Positions 36,410 to 44,048 of a DNA stretch of 64,000 nucleotides are shown piece after piece. Each line of letters starts with the position of its first letter. Within the stretch, counting starts at the first letter, position 1. The DNA is from JANQQJ01 sp046290575 (GTDB taxonomy: Bacteria; Pseudomonadota; Alphaproteobacteria; SMXS01). Both the position numbers and the translations under genes were made by a program. Under the pieces are notes generated by a model. That model searched no databases and was not told the origin of the DNA. It saw only the letters and a list, made by a program, of their open reading frames with translations. The DNA lies in contig JBKAGX010000005.1 in NCBI GenBank assembly GCA_046290575.1, positions 62,001 through 126,000 on the forward strand, given 5' to 3'.

Positions 36410-36733
36410 ATGGGGAAATATGTATTTGTGGTTCAAAGCGAACCGACTGAAGGCAACGAAGACGCCTATAATGACTGGTACGACAATGTTCATCTGGGTG
36501 AGGTTCTGACAGTACCGGGATTTGTCGCTGCGCAGCGCTTCAAGGTGCAGGATGGCAGCGAAGGGCTGCAATATCTCGCGCTCTATGAACTGGATACGGA
36601 CGATCCTCAAGCGTCGCTGGCAGCGCTGGGCGCCGGTATCAAAGCGGGTGACATTCATATGAGTGATGCCATCAACGGCCCCACCATACAGTCGACCATG
36701 TATGGTCCCATCGGCGAACGGATGACCGCGTAA
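36410..36733 (+). CDS. Small dimeric alpha/beta-barrel protein (DUF4286/EthD-like)
   Basis: A 107-residue protein with the ferredoxin-like pattern of dimeric alpha/beta-barrel proteins: strand KYVFVVQSEPTEGNEDAYND, then WYDNVHLGEVLTVPGFVAAQRF, then YLALYELDTDDPQASLAAL. The W-Y-x-x-x-H-L-x-E signature is shared by EthD-type and DUF4286 proteins, which bind small aromatic or keto compounds. ATG 36410 follows GGGGAGA and is divergent from the aldo/keto reductase at 67 bases. Confidence 0.75.
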   Translation: MGKYVFVVQSEPTEGNEDAYNDWYDNVHLGEVLTVPGFVAAQRFKVQDGSEGLQYLALYELDTDDPQASLAALGAGIKAGDIHMSDAINGPTIQSTMYGPIGERMTA

Positions 36734-36818
36734 CGATAGAAGCGGCGCTGCGGAAATCGCAGGCATCAACGCTTTTCCAACGTGATAGAACCCGGACCGA
36801 TCTGACCGGGAAACCAAG

Positions 36819-37544
36819 ATGAGTATATGGAGCACATTGCTGGGCGGTGCAGCCGGCTTCGCCATGGGCGGGCCGCTGGGCGCGTTAGTCGGCGCTGTCG
36901 CCGGGCATGTGATCGATCGCCCGTCGGACGAAGAACCCGTCAAGGATGCGACCAAGAAAGTCTCGTTCACCATCGGGGTGATCGTGCTGGGCGCCAAAAT
37001 GGCAAAGGCTGATGGCGCCGTGACGCGTGACGAGATTGCTGCGTTCCGTGAAGTGTTTCACGTGCCGCCGCATGAGGTAAAAAATGTAGCACGGGTATTC
37101 GACCGCGCAAAAAAGGAAGTCACTGGGTTCGAGCCCTATGCCAGGCAACTCGGCAAGCTGTTCAAAGACAATCCGGCGGTGCTGGAAGACCTGCTCGATG
37201 CGTTGTTCCATATCGCCAAGGCGGATGGATCGCTGCACCCGGCTGAGCTCGCCTATCTTGAGGCTGTGGCCTCCATCTTCGGATTTGACCAGGCGGCGTT
37301 CGAACGCATTCAGGCGGGCCATACCACAGGCAGTGATTCCGATCCCTATCTGGTGCTGGGCATGTCGCGGGATGCCAGTGATGAAGCGCTCAAGACCCGT
37401 TACCGTCAGCTGGTGCGGGAGAACCACCCCGATACGCTGATGGCGCAGGGGCTGCCGCAGGAATTCATCGATCTGGCCAATGAAAAAGTCGCGGCGATCA
37501 ACGATGCCTATGACAGCATTCAGAAGCATCGGGGCCAGACCTAG
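36819..37544 (+). CDS. DjlA-like J-domain protein
   Basis: A 241-residue protein of the DjlA type. It has an N-terminal glycine-rich hydrophobic segment (LLGGAAGFAMGGPLGALVGA), a central TerB-like helical domain with two acidic KADGAVTRDE / KADGSLHPAE motifs, and a C-terminal J-domain with HPD at about residue 206 (RENHPDT). The HPD motif stimulates DnaK ATPase. In E. coli DjlA is an inner membrane co-chaperone linked to envelope stress. The next gene begins at the last base of its stop. Confidence 0.9.
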   Translation: MSIWSTLLGGAAGFAMGGPLGALVGAVAGHVIDRPSDEEPVKDATKKVSFTIGVIVLGAKMAKADGAVTRDEIAAFREVFHVPPHEVKNVARVFDRAKKEVTGFEPYARQLGKLFKDNPAVLEDLLDALFHIAKADGSLHPAELAYLEAVASIFGFDQAAFERIQAGHTTGSDSDPYLVLGMSRDASDEALKTRYRQLVRENHPDTLMAQGLPQEFIDLANEKVAAINDAYDSIQKHRGQT

Positions 37545-38428
37545 TGGCCCTGTCACATGTGTTCCTGGCCCTGCTGGTGTCGCTGCTTTGGGGCCTCAAC
37601 TTCGTTGTGACGAAGGCGGGCCTGTCGGAGCTGCCGCCGGTTTATCTGGCGATGCTGCGCTTTGCTCTGGTCGCGATCCTGCTGGCGCCCTGGCTCAAAC
37701 CCATGAAAGGTCAGATGGTCCGGCTCGTATGGATCGGGCTGACCGCAGGGGCGCTGCATTTCGGGCTGATCTTTCTTGGTTTTTCGATGACCGAACATGT
37801 GGGGCCGGTCGCTGTGGCGGTGCAGATCAATATTCCTTTCATGGTGTTGCTGGCGGTCGTGTTTCTGGGCGAACGGATTGGTGTCTACAGGATCGGCGGC
37901 ATGGTGGTGGCATTTTCGGGCGTAATGCTCGTTGGGTTTGATCCGGACGCGTTCAGCGACCCCTGGGCCTTTGTCATGGTCTGCGCCGGGGCGTGTTTCT
38001 TTGCCGTCTCCGTCGTGCTGATGCGGCGATTCGATGGTGGGCATCCACTGCAGGTGCAGGCGTGGATCGCCTTGTTCAGTTTCCCCGTCTTGCTGTTCGG
38101 GACCATGGTTCTGGAAACCGGGCAAATTGAAAGCACCATGAACGCCACCTGGGTCGGCTGGTCGGCGGTAATCTATATCGCGCTGGGCTCCACGGTCATT
38201 GGCCATGGCAGCATGTTCTTCCTGCTGCAGCGTTATCCGGTCACCTATCTGGTACCCTTCATGATCGCGCCGCCGGTGCTGGGCGTGCTGTTTGGCATCT
38301 GGCTTTACGGCGACCCGATCACGTGGGAAATTGTCGCCGGCGGATTGATGACCGTGGCGGGTGTCGCTGTTATTCAGATCCGCGAAGCGCTGGCGACAAG
38401 GCGCGCAAAGATGGTGGAGGCAGTATGA
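37544..38428 (+). CDS. EamA/DMT family transporter
   Basis: A 294-residue inner membrane protein with ten predicted helices in two five-helix EamA repeats (LLVSLLWGLNFVVTKAGL starts the first; AGACFFAVSVVLMRRF starts the second). Family members export amino acids or other metabolites; the substrate is unknown. The start is a GTG that overlaps the previous stop (TAGTG), and the stop overlaps the amidase start by four bases, so djlA-like, eamA and amidase form one unit. Confidence 0.9.
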   Translation: MALSHVFLALLVSLLWGLNFVVTKAGLSELPPVYLAMLRFALVAILLAPWLKPMKGQMVRLVWIGLTAGALHFGLIFLGFSMTEHVGPVAVAVQINIPFMVLLAVVFLGERIGVYRIGGMVVAFSGVMLVGFDPDAFSDPWAFVMVCAGACFFAVSVVLMRRFDGGHPLQVQAWIALFSFPVLLFGTMVLETGQIESTMNATWVGWSAVIYIALGSTVIGHGSMFFLLQRYPVTYLVPFMIAPPVLGVLFGIWLYGDPITWEIVAGGLMTVAGVAVIQIREALATRRAKMVEAV

Positions 38429-39162
38429 TTGAACGTGAATCCCCTAATTGTTCGGACCGGCCACCGGGATTCGATATCGACCTTCTGGTGCTGCACTATA
38501 CCGGTATGGAGAGCTGTCAGGCGGCAGTTGACCGGCTGTGCGATCCCGAAGCCAAGGTCAGCGCGCACTATTTGATAGACGAAGATGGGACCAGCTATTG
38601 CCTGGTGCCAGAAACCAAGACCGCCTGGCATGCCGGCCAGTCCTGCTGGGAAGGCAAGATCGGCATGAACCAGCGCTCGATCGGGATCGAGCTGGTCAAT
38701 CCGGGCCATGAATTCGGCTACCGGGAGTTTCCAGCCGCCCAGATGGAGGCGCTTGAAGCGCTGGCGGCTGACGTGCTCGGCCGGCACCCTATACAGCGGC
38801 GCGGTGTGCTGGCCCATTCTGATGTGGCGCCTATGCGCAAGGAAGACCCGGGCGAACTCTTCGACTGGCAGGGCTTGGCCGCAAAAGGCATTGGCCTGTG
38901 GCCGCAGCAGATGGATGTGGAACCGGTTGGCGGCACCATTCGCGATGTGCAGCTCGCCATGCGTAATATTGGGTATTGCGTGCCCGTCGACGGGGAAGAC
39001 AATGTGGTCTACCGGTCAATTTTGAAGGCTTTCCAGCGCCACTGGCGGCCAAAATCGGTCGACGGCAAAGCGGACAAGGAAACCCGGACCATGCTGGCGG
39101 CGGTTCAGGTCGCGGTGCAGGCGGATATGGCGGCCAGCCAGGCGGAGGCTGAAGGCGGCTAG
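38425..39162 (+). CDS. N-acetylmuramoyl-L-alanine amidase, AmpD/AmiD type
   Basis: A 245-residue zinc amidase that cleaves between N-acetylmuramic acid and the stem peptide. The catalytic layout is LLVLHYTGM (first His), AWHAGQSCW, SIGIELVNPGHEFGYREFP, and LAHSDVAPMRKEDPGELF (second His and the Asp). A C-terminal helical domain (about residues 175-240) resembles a peptidoglycan-binding module. No signal peptide is visible, so it may recycle anhydro-muropeptides in the cytoplasm as AmpD does. Starts at ATGA overlapping the EamA stop. Confidence 0.92.
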   Translation: MIERESPNCSDRPPGFDIDLLVLHYTGMESCQAAVDRLCDPEAKVSAHYLIDEDGTSYCLVPETKTAWHAGQSCWEGKIGMNQRSIGIELVNPGHEFGYREFPAAQMEALEALAADVLGRHPIQRRGVLAHSDVAPMRKEDPGELFDWQGLAAKGIGLWPQQMDVEPVGGTIRDVQLAMRNIGYCVPVDGEDNVVYRSILKAFQRHWRPKSVDGKADKETRTMLAAVQVAVQADMAASQAEAEGG

Positions 39163-39383
39163 CCTTTAGAACGTAACGCCATCACTGCGCCGTAGGTGGA
39201 CACGCAGTACGGCACGCAAAACGTCAGCAGGACTTTCCACACGACAATGGGTTTGTCGCCGAACAGGGCGTCACCCTGGTTGATCAGGTTGAGGATGACC
39301 CCGACGACCACCGCGACGATTATGGAACTTTTGATAACCGATGGGCGTGTGGCGCAGTGGATTAGCGATGGACGGTCATTCAT
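39159..39383 (-). CDS. nrtS: NrtS-like small nitrate/nitrite transport protein
   Basis: A 74-residue membrane protein with two helices (SSIIVAVVVGVILNLINQG and VLLTFCVPYCVSTYGAVMAL). The NLINQGDALFG and VPYCVSTYGAV motifs match the NrtS family described in marine bacteria as a nitrate/nitrite transport component. No nitrate assimilation genes lie nearby, so the role rests on family alone. Its stop interlocks with that of the convergent amidase (CTAG). Confidence 0.75.
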   Translation of the reverse strand: MNDRPSLIHCATRPSVIKSSIIVAVVVGVILNLINQGDALFGDKPIVVWKVLLTFCVPYCVSTYGAVMALRSKG

Positions 39384-39410
39384 ATGCCGACCATAGCCTA
39401 GTTCGCGGGC

Positions 39411-39638
39411 CTAGTCCGGGCGCAGATCCTCATCGGTATAACGGCGGTTGCCGGTATCGGGTGGAATCTGGCCGGTTTCTTCCGTTAGCGGGCGATCGTC
39501 GAACTTCTCTTCGCGCGCGGCTTCGGCCTTCTTGTTACCGCCGAACGGGTTGATCGACTCCAGGGTCTCGCACCCGCCCAGCATCAGGGCTGAGCCGAGG
39601 GTGATCAGAACAAGTTTTTGGGACATGCGAAGTGTCAT
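39411..39638 (-). CDS. Small lipoprotein
   Basis: A 75-residue predicted lipoprotein: signal peptide KLVLITLGSALMLGGC with the lipobox LGGC. The mature part is about 52 residues, charged, with the segment SINPFGGNKKAEAAREEK, a form often seen in short outer membrane lipoproteins. ATG 39638 is the first start; a second ATG at 39626 is equally possible. The gene is divergent from rnpB. Function is unknown. Confidence 0.7.
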   Translation of the reverse strand: MTLRMSQKLVLITLGSALMLGGCETLESINPFGGNKKAEAAREEKFDDRPLTEETGQIPPDTGNRRYTDEDLRPD

Positions 39639-39700
39639 GGGTACCGCCGTTGAACCGGGGCGGCATCATCGGCAAATCCCCCATGCCTTGCAAGGGGTTC

Positions 39701-39729
39701 TTGACCAGGGCAGCGTGGTTCCGCATGTT
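39701..39729 (+). promoter_or_regulatory. rnpB promoter
   Basis: -35 TTGACC at 39701-39706, 17-bp spacer, -10 CATGTT at 39724-39729. The first base of the RNase P RNA helix P1 (39736) lies seven bases after the -10, where transcription would be expected to start. Confidence 0.7.
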
Positions 39730-39735
39730 CCGGGT

Positions 39736-40102
<367 letters not shown>

Positions 40103-40162
40103 ATATTACTGACTGTATCGGGCACATTTGCCAAAGTGGGTTGTGCCGCTAGTATACGCGCC

Positions 40163-40942
40163 ATGAGCGGGGGGACGATCATCAGAAATGACGAGGGCGG
40201 CGTGGCGACGCTGACGCTCAATCGTCCGCAGGCGCGCAACGCGCTCAGCATCGGCTTAATGCAGGACCTCCGGCACGACCTTGAAGACATTGCAGGTGAT
40301 CCAGCCCTCAAGGCTATCGTCATTCGTGGCGAAGGTCCCGCCTTTTGTGCCGGGCATGATCTGAAGGAAATGCGGGCGAATAATGACCCGGACTTCATTC
40401 GCCGCACGTTCGAGCTCTGTTCGCAACTGATGCAAACCGTCGTCCATCAGCCCCAGCCGGTGATCGCCCAAGTCCACGGGGTTGCGACCGCGGCGGGCTG
40501 CCAGTTGGTGGCGTCCTGCGATCTGGCGATCGCTGCTGAAACGGCCCGGTTCGCCACGCCCGGCGTCAATATCGGGCTGTTCTGCTCGACGCCGCAAGTG
40601 GCGCTGTCCCGAACGGTTTCAAGAAAACATGCGATGGAAATGCTGCTGACCGGCGACATGGTCTCGGCAGCTCATGCGGCTGAAATCGGCCTGATCAATC
40701 GTGCGGTTGCCGACGACACGCTGGGCGCAGAGGTCGATCAACTGGCCAGGCAGATCGCGTCCAAATCCGGCAAGGTGGTCCGGTTTGGCAAGGCAGCGTT
40801 CCAGCGGCAGCTCGGGCTGGATTTGTCAGACGCCTATGCGGCGATGACCGAAGCGATGATTGAGAATATGGGCTTCAAGGACGCGGATGAGGGAATCAAC
40901 GCGTTCCTTGAAAAGCGCCCGCCAGACTGGAAGGAGCGCTAG
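40163..40942 (+). CDS. Enoyl-CoA hydratase/isomerase family protein (first copy)
   Basis: A 259-residue crotonase-fold enzyme. The oxyanion-hole region IRGEGPAFCAGHDLKEMRA, the second loop HGVATAAGCQLVASCDLAIA, and NIGLFCSTPQVALSR identify the family. HDLKE rather than a Glu-Glu active site pair makes the exact reaction uncertain. The ATG at 40163 begins the family N-terminus; the frame is open upstream to 39986 but overlaps rnpB. Its TAG stop is formed at the left border of an inserted element (40942-41210). Confidence 0.9.
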   Translation: MSGGTIIRNDEGGVATLTLNRPQARNALSIGLMQDLRHDLEDIAGDPALKAIVIRGEGPAFCAGHDLKEMRANNDPDFIRRTFELCSQLMQTVVHQPQPVIAQVHGVATAAGCQLVASCDLAIAAETARFATPGVNIGLFCSTPQVALSRTVSRKHAMEMLLTGDMVSAAHAAEIGLINRAVADDTLGAEVDQLARQIASKSGKVVRFGKAAFQRQLGLDLSDAYAAMTEAMIENMGFKDADEGINAFLEKRPPDWKER

Positions 40943-41210
40943 AGCCCTTTCAACAAATGTGTGATCATTCTGCCGTGGCGATTTTGACCGGCTTTCAGGA
41001 GCGAGGACGCAGGACATGCCCAAGCATATTCAAGGACGAGTGACGCCAAAGGCGGTCAAAAGCGCCCGGCCCTCTAGGGTTTCACTCTGGCGGCCGCCCA
41101 CGGCGTCGCGGCGCTTGCCCGATGCGACGGCATCGCGCTGCCCGACGCTCCTTGTGGATCATCTCGCCAGAGTAGAAACAGAATTGACCACACGTTTGTT
41201 GAAAGGGCTC
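40942..41210 (+). mobile_element. MITE-like element with IS630/Tc1-type ends between two hydratase genes
   Basis: A 269-bp element flanked by TA on both sides within CTAG (40939-40942 and 41210-41213). Its ends are inverted repeats: GAGCCCTTTCAACAAATGTG at left and CACACGTTTGTTGAAAGGGCTC at right share 15 perfect terminal bases and, with single changes, continue for about 33 (…GTG-TCA-TTCTG). IS630/Tc1-mariner elements insert at TA, often in CTAG, and duplicate it. Internally, 40977-40995 and 41048-41066 are 17/19 inverted repeats, and a perfect CGATGC-GACG-GCATCG hairpin follows. There is no transposase, so it would need one in trans. Confidence 0.75.
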
Positions 41211-41212
41211 TA

Positions 41213-41983
41213 GTGCCGCACCCAGATGTAAATTATTTGATCGAAGGTCAGACCGCGATCATCGAGATGGACCGTGCGCCGGTCAACGCAATCGATCTGG
41301 ACTTCATTACTGCGATTATCGAGGCGTTTCGGCAGGCCGGCGCCGACGAGGATGTCAGAGCCGTGGTGCTGGCCAGTGCTGTCCCGAATACGTTTTGCGG
41401 CGGGCTCGACCTGACGGTGATGCGGACCCTGACCGGCGAAGGCTTCCGTGAAATTCTCGAAAAGCTCTATATGGAGCTTTACGATGTTCAGTACACGCTG
41501 GGTAAACCGACCATCGCGGCCATCAGCGGTGCGGCCCGTGCCGGCGGGATGACGCTGGCCGTCTCCTGCGACATCATTCTGGCGGAGAAGGGGGTGACCC
41601 TCGGCTACCCGGAAGTAAAGGTCGGGATCATTCCGGGCATCCACTTTGTCCATCTGCCGCGGCAGATCGGGCGGCACCGGGCGTTTGAGTTGCTTTTTTC
41701 AGGCGAACCGATTGTCGCGGATGACGCTGAAAAACTCGGCTTGATCAACCGGGCGGTCTATCCGGGCCAGGCCCGGGCGCTGGCGATGTCCATGGCGCGG
41801 CGCATGTCGTCGATCTCACCCGTGGTGATGCGGCGCGGCCGCGATGCCTTCATGCGGGCCAATGACAGGGACTATCGCCGCGATATTGGCGCGGTCGTCG
41901 ACGCCATGTGTGCGCTTGTCGAGACAGAAGATGCCCAGGAAGGCATGGCGGCGTTCGCTGAGAAACGCCGCCCCAAATGGTAG
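41213..41983 (+). CDS. Enoyl-CoA hydratase/isomerase family protein (second copy)
   Basis: A 256-residue crotonase-fold enzyme, distinct from its neighbour (the two share only family motifs). It has FCGGLDLTVMRTLTG at the oxyanion hole, ISGAARAGGMTLAVSCDII, and EVKVGIIPGIHFVHLPR. It starts at a GTG whose G is the first base after the right TA of the inserted element. The AAAGGG of the element end lies at ribosome-site distance. Removing the element would leave TAGTG, the two genes overlapping by one base. Stop at 41983. Confidence 0.9.
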   Translation: MPHPDVNYLIEGQTAIIEMDRAPVNAIDLDFITAIIEAFRQAGADEDVRAVVLASAVPNTFCGGLDLTVMRTLTGEGFREILEKLYMELYDVQYTLGKPTIAAISGAARAGGMTLAVSCDIILAEKGVTLGYPEVKVGIIPGIHFVHLPRQIGRHRAFELLFSGEPIVADDAEKLGLINRAVYPGQARALAMSMARRMSSISPVVMRRGRDAFMRANDRDYRRDIGAVVDAMCALVETEDAQEGMAAFAEKRRPKW

Positions 41984-42023
41984 GGCGCTAACCCCCTGAT
42001 TTCTTTTTTCTGACGTCACCACG

Positions 42024-42047
42024 CCTCAATTGATGCGTCAATTGGGG
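42024..42047 (+). terminator. Hairpin downstream of the second hydratase
   Basis: A 10-bp stem, CCTCAATTGA with TCAATTGGGG (one T-G pair), closes a TGCG loop. It lies 41 bases after the hydratase stop, just behind a T-rich run (ttcttttttc). No T run follows it, so it is at best an imperfect terminator; it separates the hydratase pair from the dcw promoter region. Confidence 0.35.
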
Positions 42048-42148
42048 GTGCATGGCGCGTGGTCTCGGTCGGCAAGGTCGCGGCAGGAGGGTCCATGGAG
42101 AACCATGGATTCCGGGCATACTTATCCCGTAATCAGCCTTTCCCGGCA

Positions 42149-42189
42149 TTGACCACCATATATCACCATGTTACACCATAATTTACCAA
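42149..42189 (+). promoter_or_regulatory. MraZ operator repeats over the dcw promoter
   Basis: Four direct repeats at exact 10-bp spacing: CACCAT at 42154, 42164 and 42174, and TACCAA at 42184. A promoter overlaps: -35 TTGACC (42149-42154), 17-bp spacer, -10 TACACC (42172-42177). MraZ is known to bind tandem repeats of 10-bp period (TGGG-N5 type in E. coli; on the minus strand these read TGGTG) upstream of its own gene. The repeats are about 90-120 bases before the mraZ ATG and probably mediate repression of the division cluster. Confidence 0.65.
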
Positions 42190-42275
42190 TTCAGCGGGGG
42201 ATCCCTCCAATTGGCGTGAGCCAACGCTGCGATCGGTACAGGGAGTGAACCAGCGGGGCTAGGTGGGTGGCAGCA

Positions 42276-42740
42276 ATGCTGCTGTTTTTGTCGGAATATG
42301 AAAACAAGGTCGACAAGACGGGACGTGTTTCTGTCCCGGCTGGCTTTCGCGCGCAGCTCGAAGAAACAGACTTCAAGGGCTTTGTAGGCTTTCCGCATTT
42401 GGAGCTTCCATGCATTGAAGCGTGGACCATGTCCCGCATGCGCCGTCTCGCAGCTGGCATGGAGCGCATGCCGCCACTTTCGGCGCAATACAACGCCAAC
42501 AGTACACTGATGACCAAGAGCAAGGAACTGGCTTTTGATCCGGAAGGGCGCGTCAAGCTGACCCCGAAATTTCTTGCGCATACAGGGATCAAGAACAAGG
42601 CGATGATCGCTGGCCGGGGACCAACGTTTCAGATCTGGGAACCGGAGCGCTTCCATGCCCATGAAGCACAGGCCGAAGCCGTGATCATGGCCAATCCGGA
42701 CAGCTTCCTGCTGGGGCCGGAAGGGGGGGCCGATGTCTAA
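42276..42740 (+). CDS. mraZ: Transcriptional regulator MraZ
   Basis: A 154-residue DNA-binding protein with two swapped-hairpin AbrB-like domains: LFLSEYENKVDKTGRVSVPA (first) and ELAFDPEGRVKLTPKFLAH (second). It forms a ring and binds the repeats upstream of the dcw operon, repressing it in E. coli. ATG 42276 is preferred to a GTG at 42267. It is the first gene of the cluster and overlaps rsmH by eight bases. Confidence 0.92.
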   Translation: MLLFLSEYENKVDKTGRVSVPAGFRAQLEETDFKGFVGFPHLELPCIEAWTMSRMRRLAAGMERMPPLSAQYNANSTLMTKSKELAFDPEGRVKLTPKFLAHTGIKNKAMIAGRGPTFQIWEPERFHAHEAQAEAVIMANPDSFLLGPEGGADV

Positions 42741-43713
42741 GGATGCGCGCCATGCCCCGGTCCAGGTCCACGACGTGCTGAAGGTCATCGCGCCGCAACG
42801 CGGCGACGTGATCCTTGACGCGACGTTTGGCTGGGGCGGTTACACCCGGTGCTTTCTGGAAGCCGCGCAGTGCACGGTGGTCGCCATTGACCGCGACCCC
42901 ACCGCAAGGGTGCGCGCGAAGGCCTTGGCGGAAGAGTTTCCGGGCCGGCTTGAATTTTTTGTAGGCCCGTTTGGCGATATGGAGGCGCTGGTGTCGCCAA
43001 CGCATCCGGCGTTCCAGGGGATCGCGTTCGATATCGGGGTTTCATCAATGCAGCTCGACGATGTCGAGCGTGGCTTTTCGTTCCAGCAGGACGGACCGCT
43101 GGACATGCGCATGAGCGCTGATGCCGATCCGTCAATTCGGTCTGCGGCAGATGTCGTCAATGAAGAGACGCAGGACGATCTTGCCAACATCATCTGGCGT
43201 TATGGCGAAGAGCGGAAATCCCGCCGTATCGCCCATGCCATCGTTGATGCCCGGGCTGAAAAGCCAATCACGCGAACGCTGCAGCTGGCCAATATTGTTG
43301 CGCGGGCTGCCGGTGGCCGGGGTGCCGCCAAGGTGCATCCGGCCACGCGCACCTTTCAGGCCTTGCGCATCTATGTGAATGATGAATTGGGGCAGCTTGA
43401 AGCAGGTCTTCACGCTGCCGAACGAATGCTCGCACCAGAGGGTCGCCTCGCGGTCGTTTCCTTCCACTCCCTCGAAGACCGCATCGTTAAAGACTTTCTG
43501 CGTGAGCGCGGCGGTTTGGCGCCGACCCACTCCCGACACCTCCCTCAAGCGCCAAATCGCCGCCCCCCTTCATTCCGGCTCGCCAGCCGGAAGGCGATCA
43601 AGCCGTCCGACGAAGAAGTCGCGCGCAACCCCCGGGCCCGGTCGGCCCGTTTGCGCGCCGCTGTGCGGACGGAACACCCGGCCTGGCCCCAAGACACGCA
43701 GCAGGTCCGCTGA
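42733..43713 (+). CDS. rsmH: 16S rRNA (cytosine-1402-N4)-methyltransferase RsmH
   Basis: A 326-residue SAM-dependent methyltransferase that modifies C1402 of 16S rRNA. Motif I is ILDATFGWGGYTRCFLEAA (residues 19-40); GIAFDIGVSSMQLDDVERGF, VHPATRTFQALRIYVNDEL, and AVVSFHSLEDRIVKDF are diagnostic of RsmH/MraW. It overlaps mraZ at its start (ATGTCTAA) and ftsL at its end (TGATG). Confidence 0.96.
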   Translation: MSKDARHAPVQVHDVLKVIAPQRGDVILDATFGWGGYTRCFLEAAQCTVVAIDRDPTARVRAKALAEEFPGRLEFFVGPFGDMEALVSPTHPAFQGIAFDIGVSSMQLDDVERGFSFQQDGPLDMRMSADADPSIRSAADVVNEETQDDLANIIWRYGEERKSRRIAHAIVDARAEKPITRTLQLANIVARAAGGRGAAKVHPATRTFQALRIYVNDELGQLEAGLHAAERMLAPEGRLAVVSFHSLEDRIVKDFLRERGGLAPTHSRHLPQAPNRRPPSFRLASRKAIKPSDEEVARNPRARSARLRAAVRTEHPAWPQDTQQVR

Positions 43714-44048
43714 TGCGCGGCATCACGGTGATCACGCTCGCGCTCCTCGTGGCGGTGAGCTATGGCCTCTATCGCCTGAAGTATACGGTGGAGGACCAGC
43801 GGGACAGTGCCGCCGCGATCTCTGCCCAGATTGCAGAAGACCAGCGCGCCATCAAAGTCCTGCGTGCCGAATGGGCCTATCTGACCCGGCCGCAACGCCT
43901 GCAGGACCTGTCGGGAGACTTCCTTGACCTCGCGCCGCTGGACCCTGACCAGATCGGCGAACTGGATGTCATCCCGGCCCGGCCGTTGGAGCCGCTGCCG
44001 GAGGACACGCGCATCGACACCGGACAACTCAGTCAGGTGGCGCCATGA
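43713..44048 (+). CDS. ftsL: Cell division protein FtsL
   Basis: A 111-residue protein with one N-terminal membrane helix (ITVITLALLVAVSYGLYRL) followed by a periplasmic coiled coil (VEDQRDSAAAISAQIAEDQR) and the conserved LRAEWAYLTRPQRLQDLS. FtsL forms a complex with FtsB and FtsQ that activates FtsI/FtsW. The sequence is weakly conserved, but position and topology are decisive. Overlaps of one base with rsmH and four with ftsI. Confidence 0.88.
   Translation: MRGITVITLALLVAVSYGLYRLKYTVEDQRDSAAAISAQIAEDQRAIKVLRAEWAYLTRPQRLQDLSGDFLDLAPLDPDQIGELDVIPARPLEPLPEDTRIDTGQLSQVAP

Noticed and set aside
41016..41213. 65-codon ORF inside the MITE-like element
   Set aside because: Arg/Ser/Pro-rich low-information translation covering the inverted repeat arms, typical of a shadow over structured DNA; no ribosome site.
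42244..42267. GGAG, CGGG and TGGG near 42242-42267 considered as E. coli-type MraZ boxes
   Set aside because: Only two of three are in 10-bp phase and they overlap the ribosome site of mraZ; the CACCAT series upstream is far clearer.
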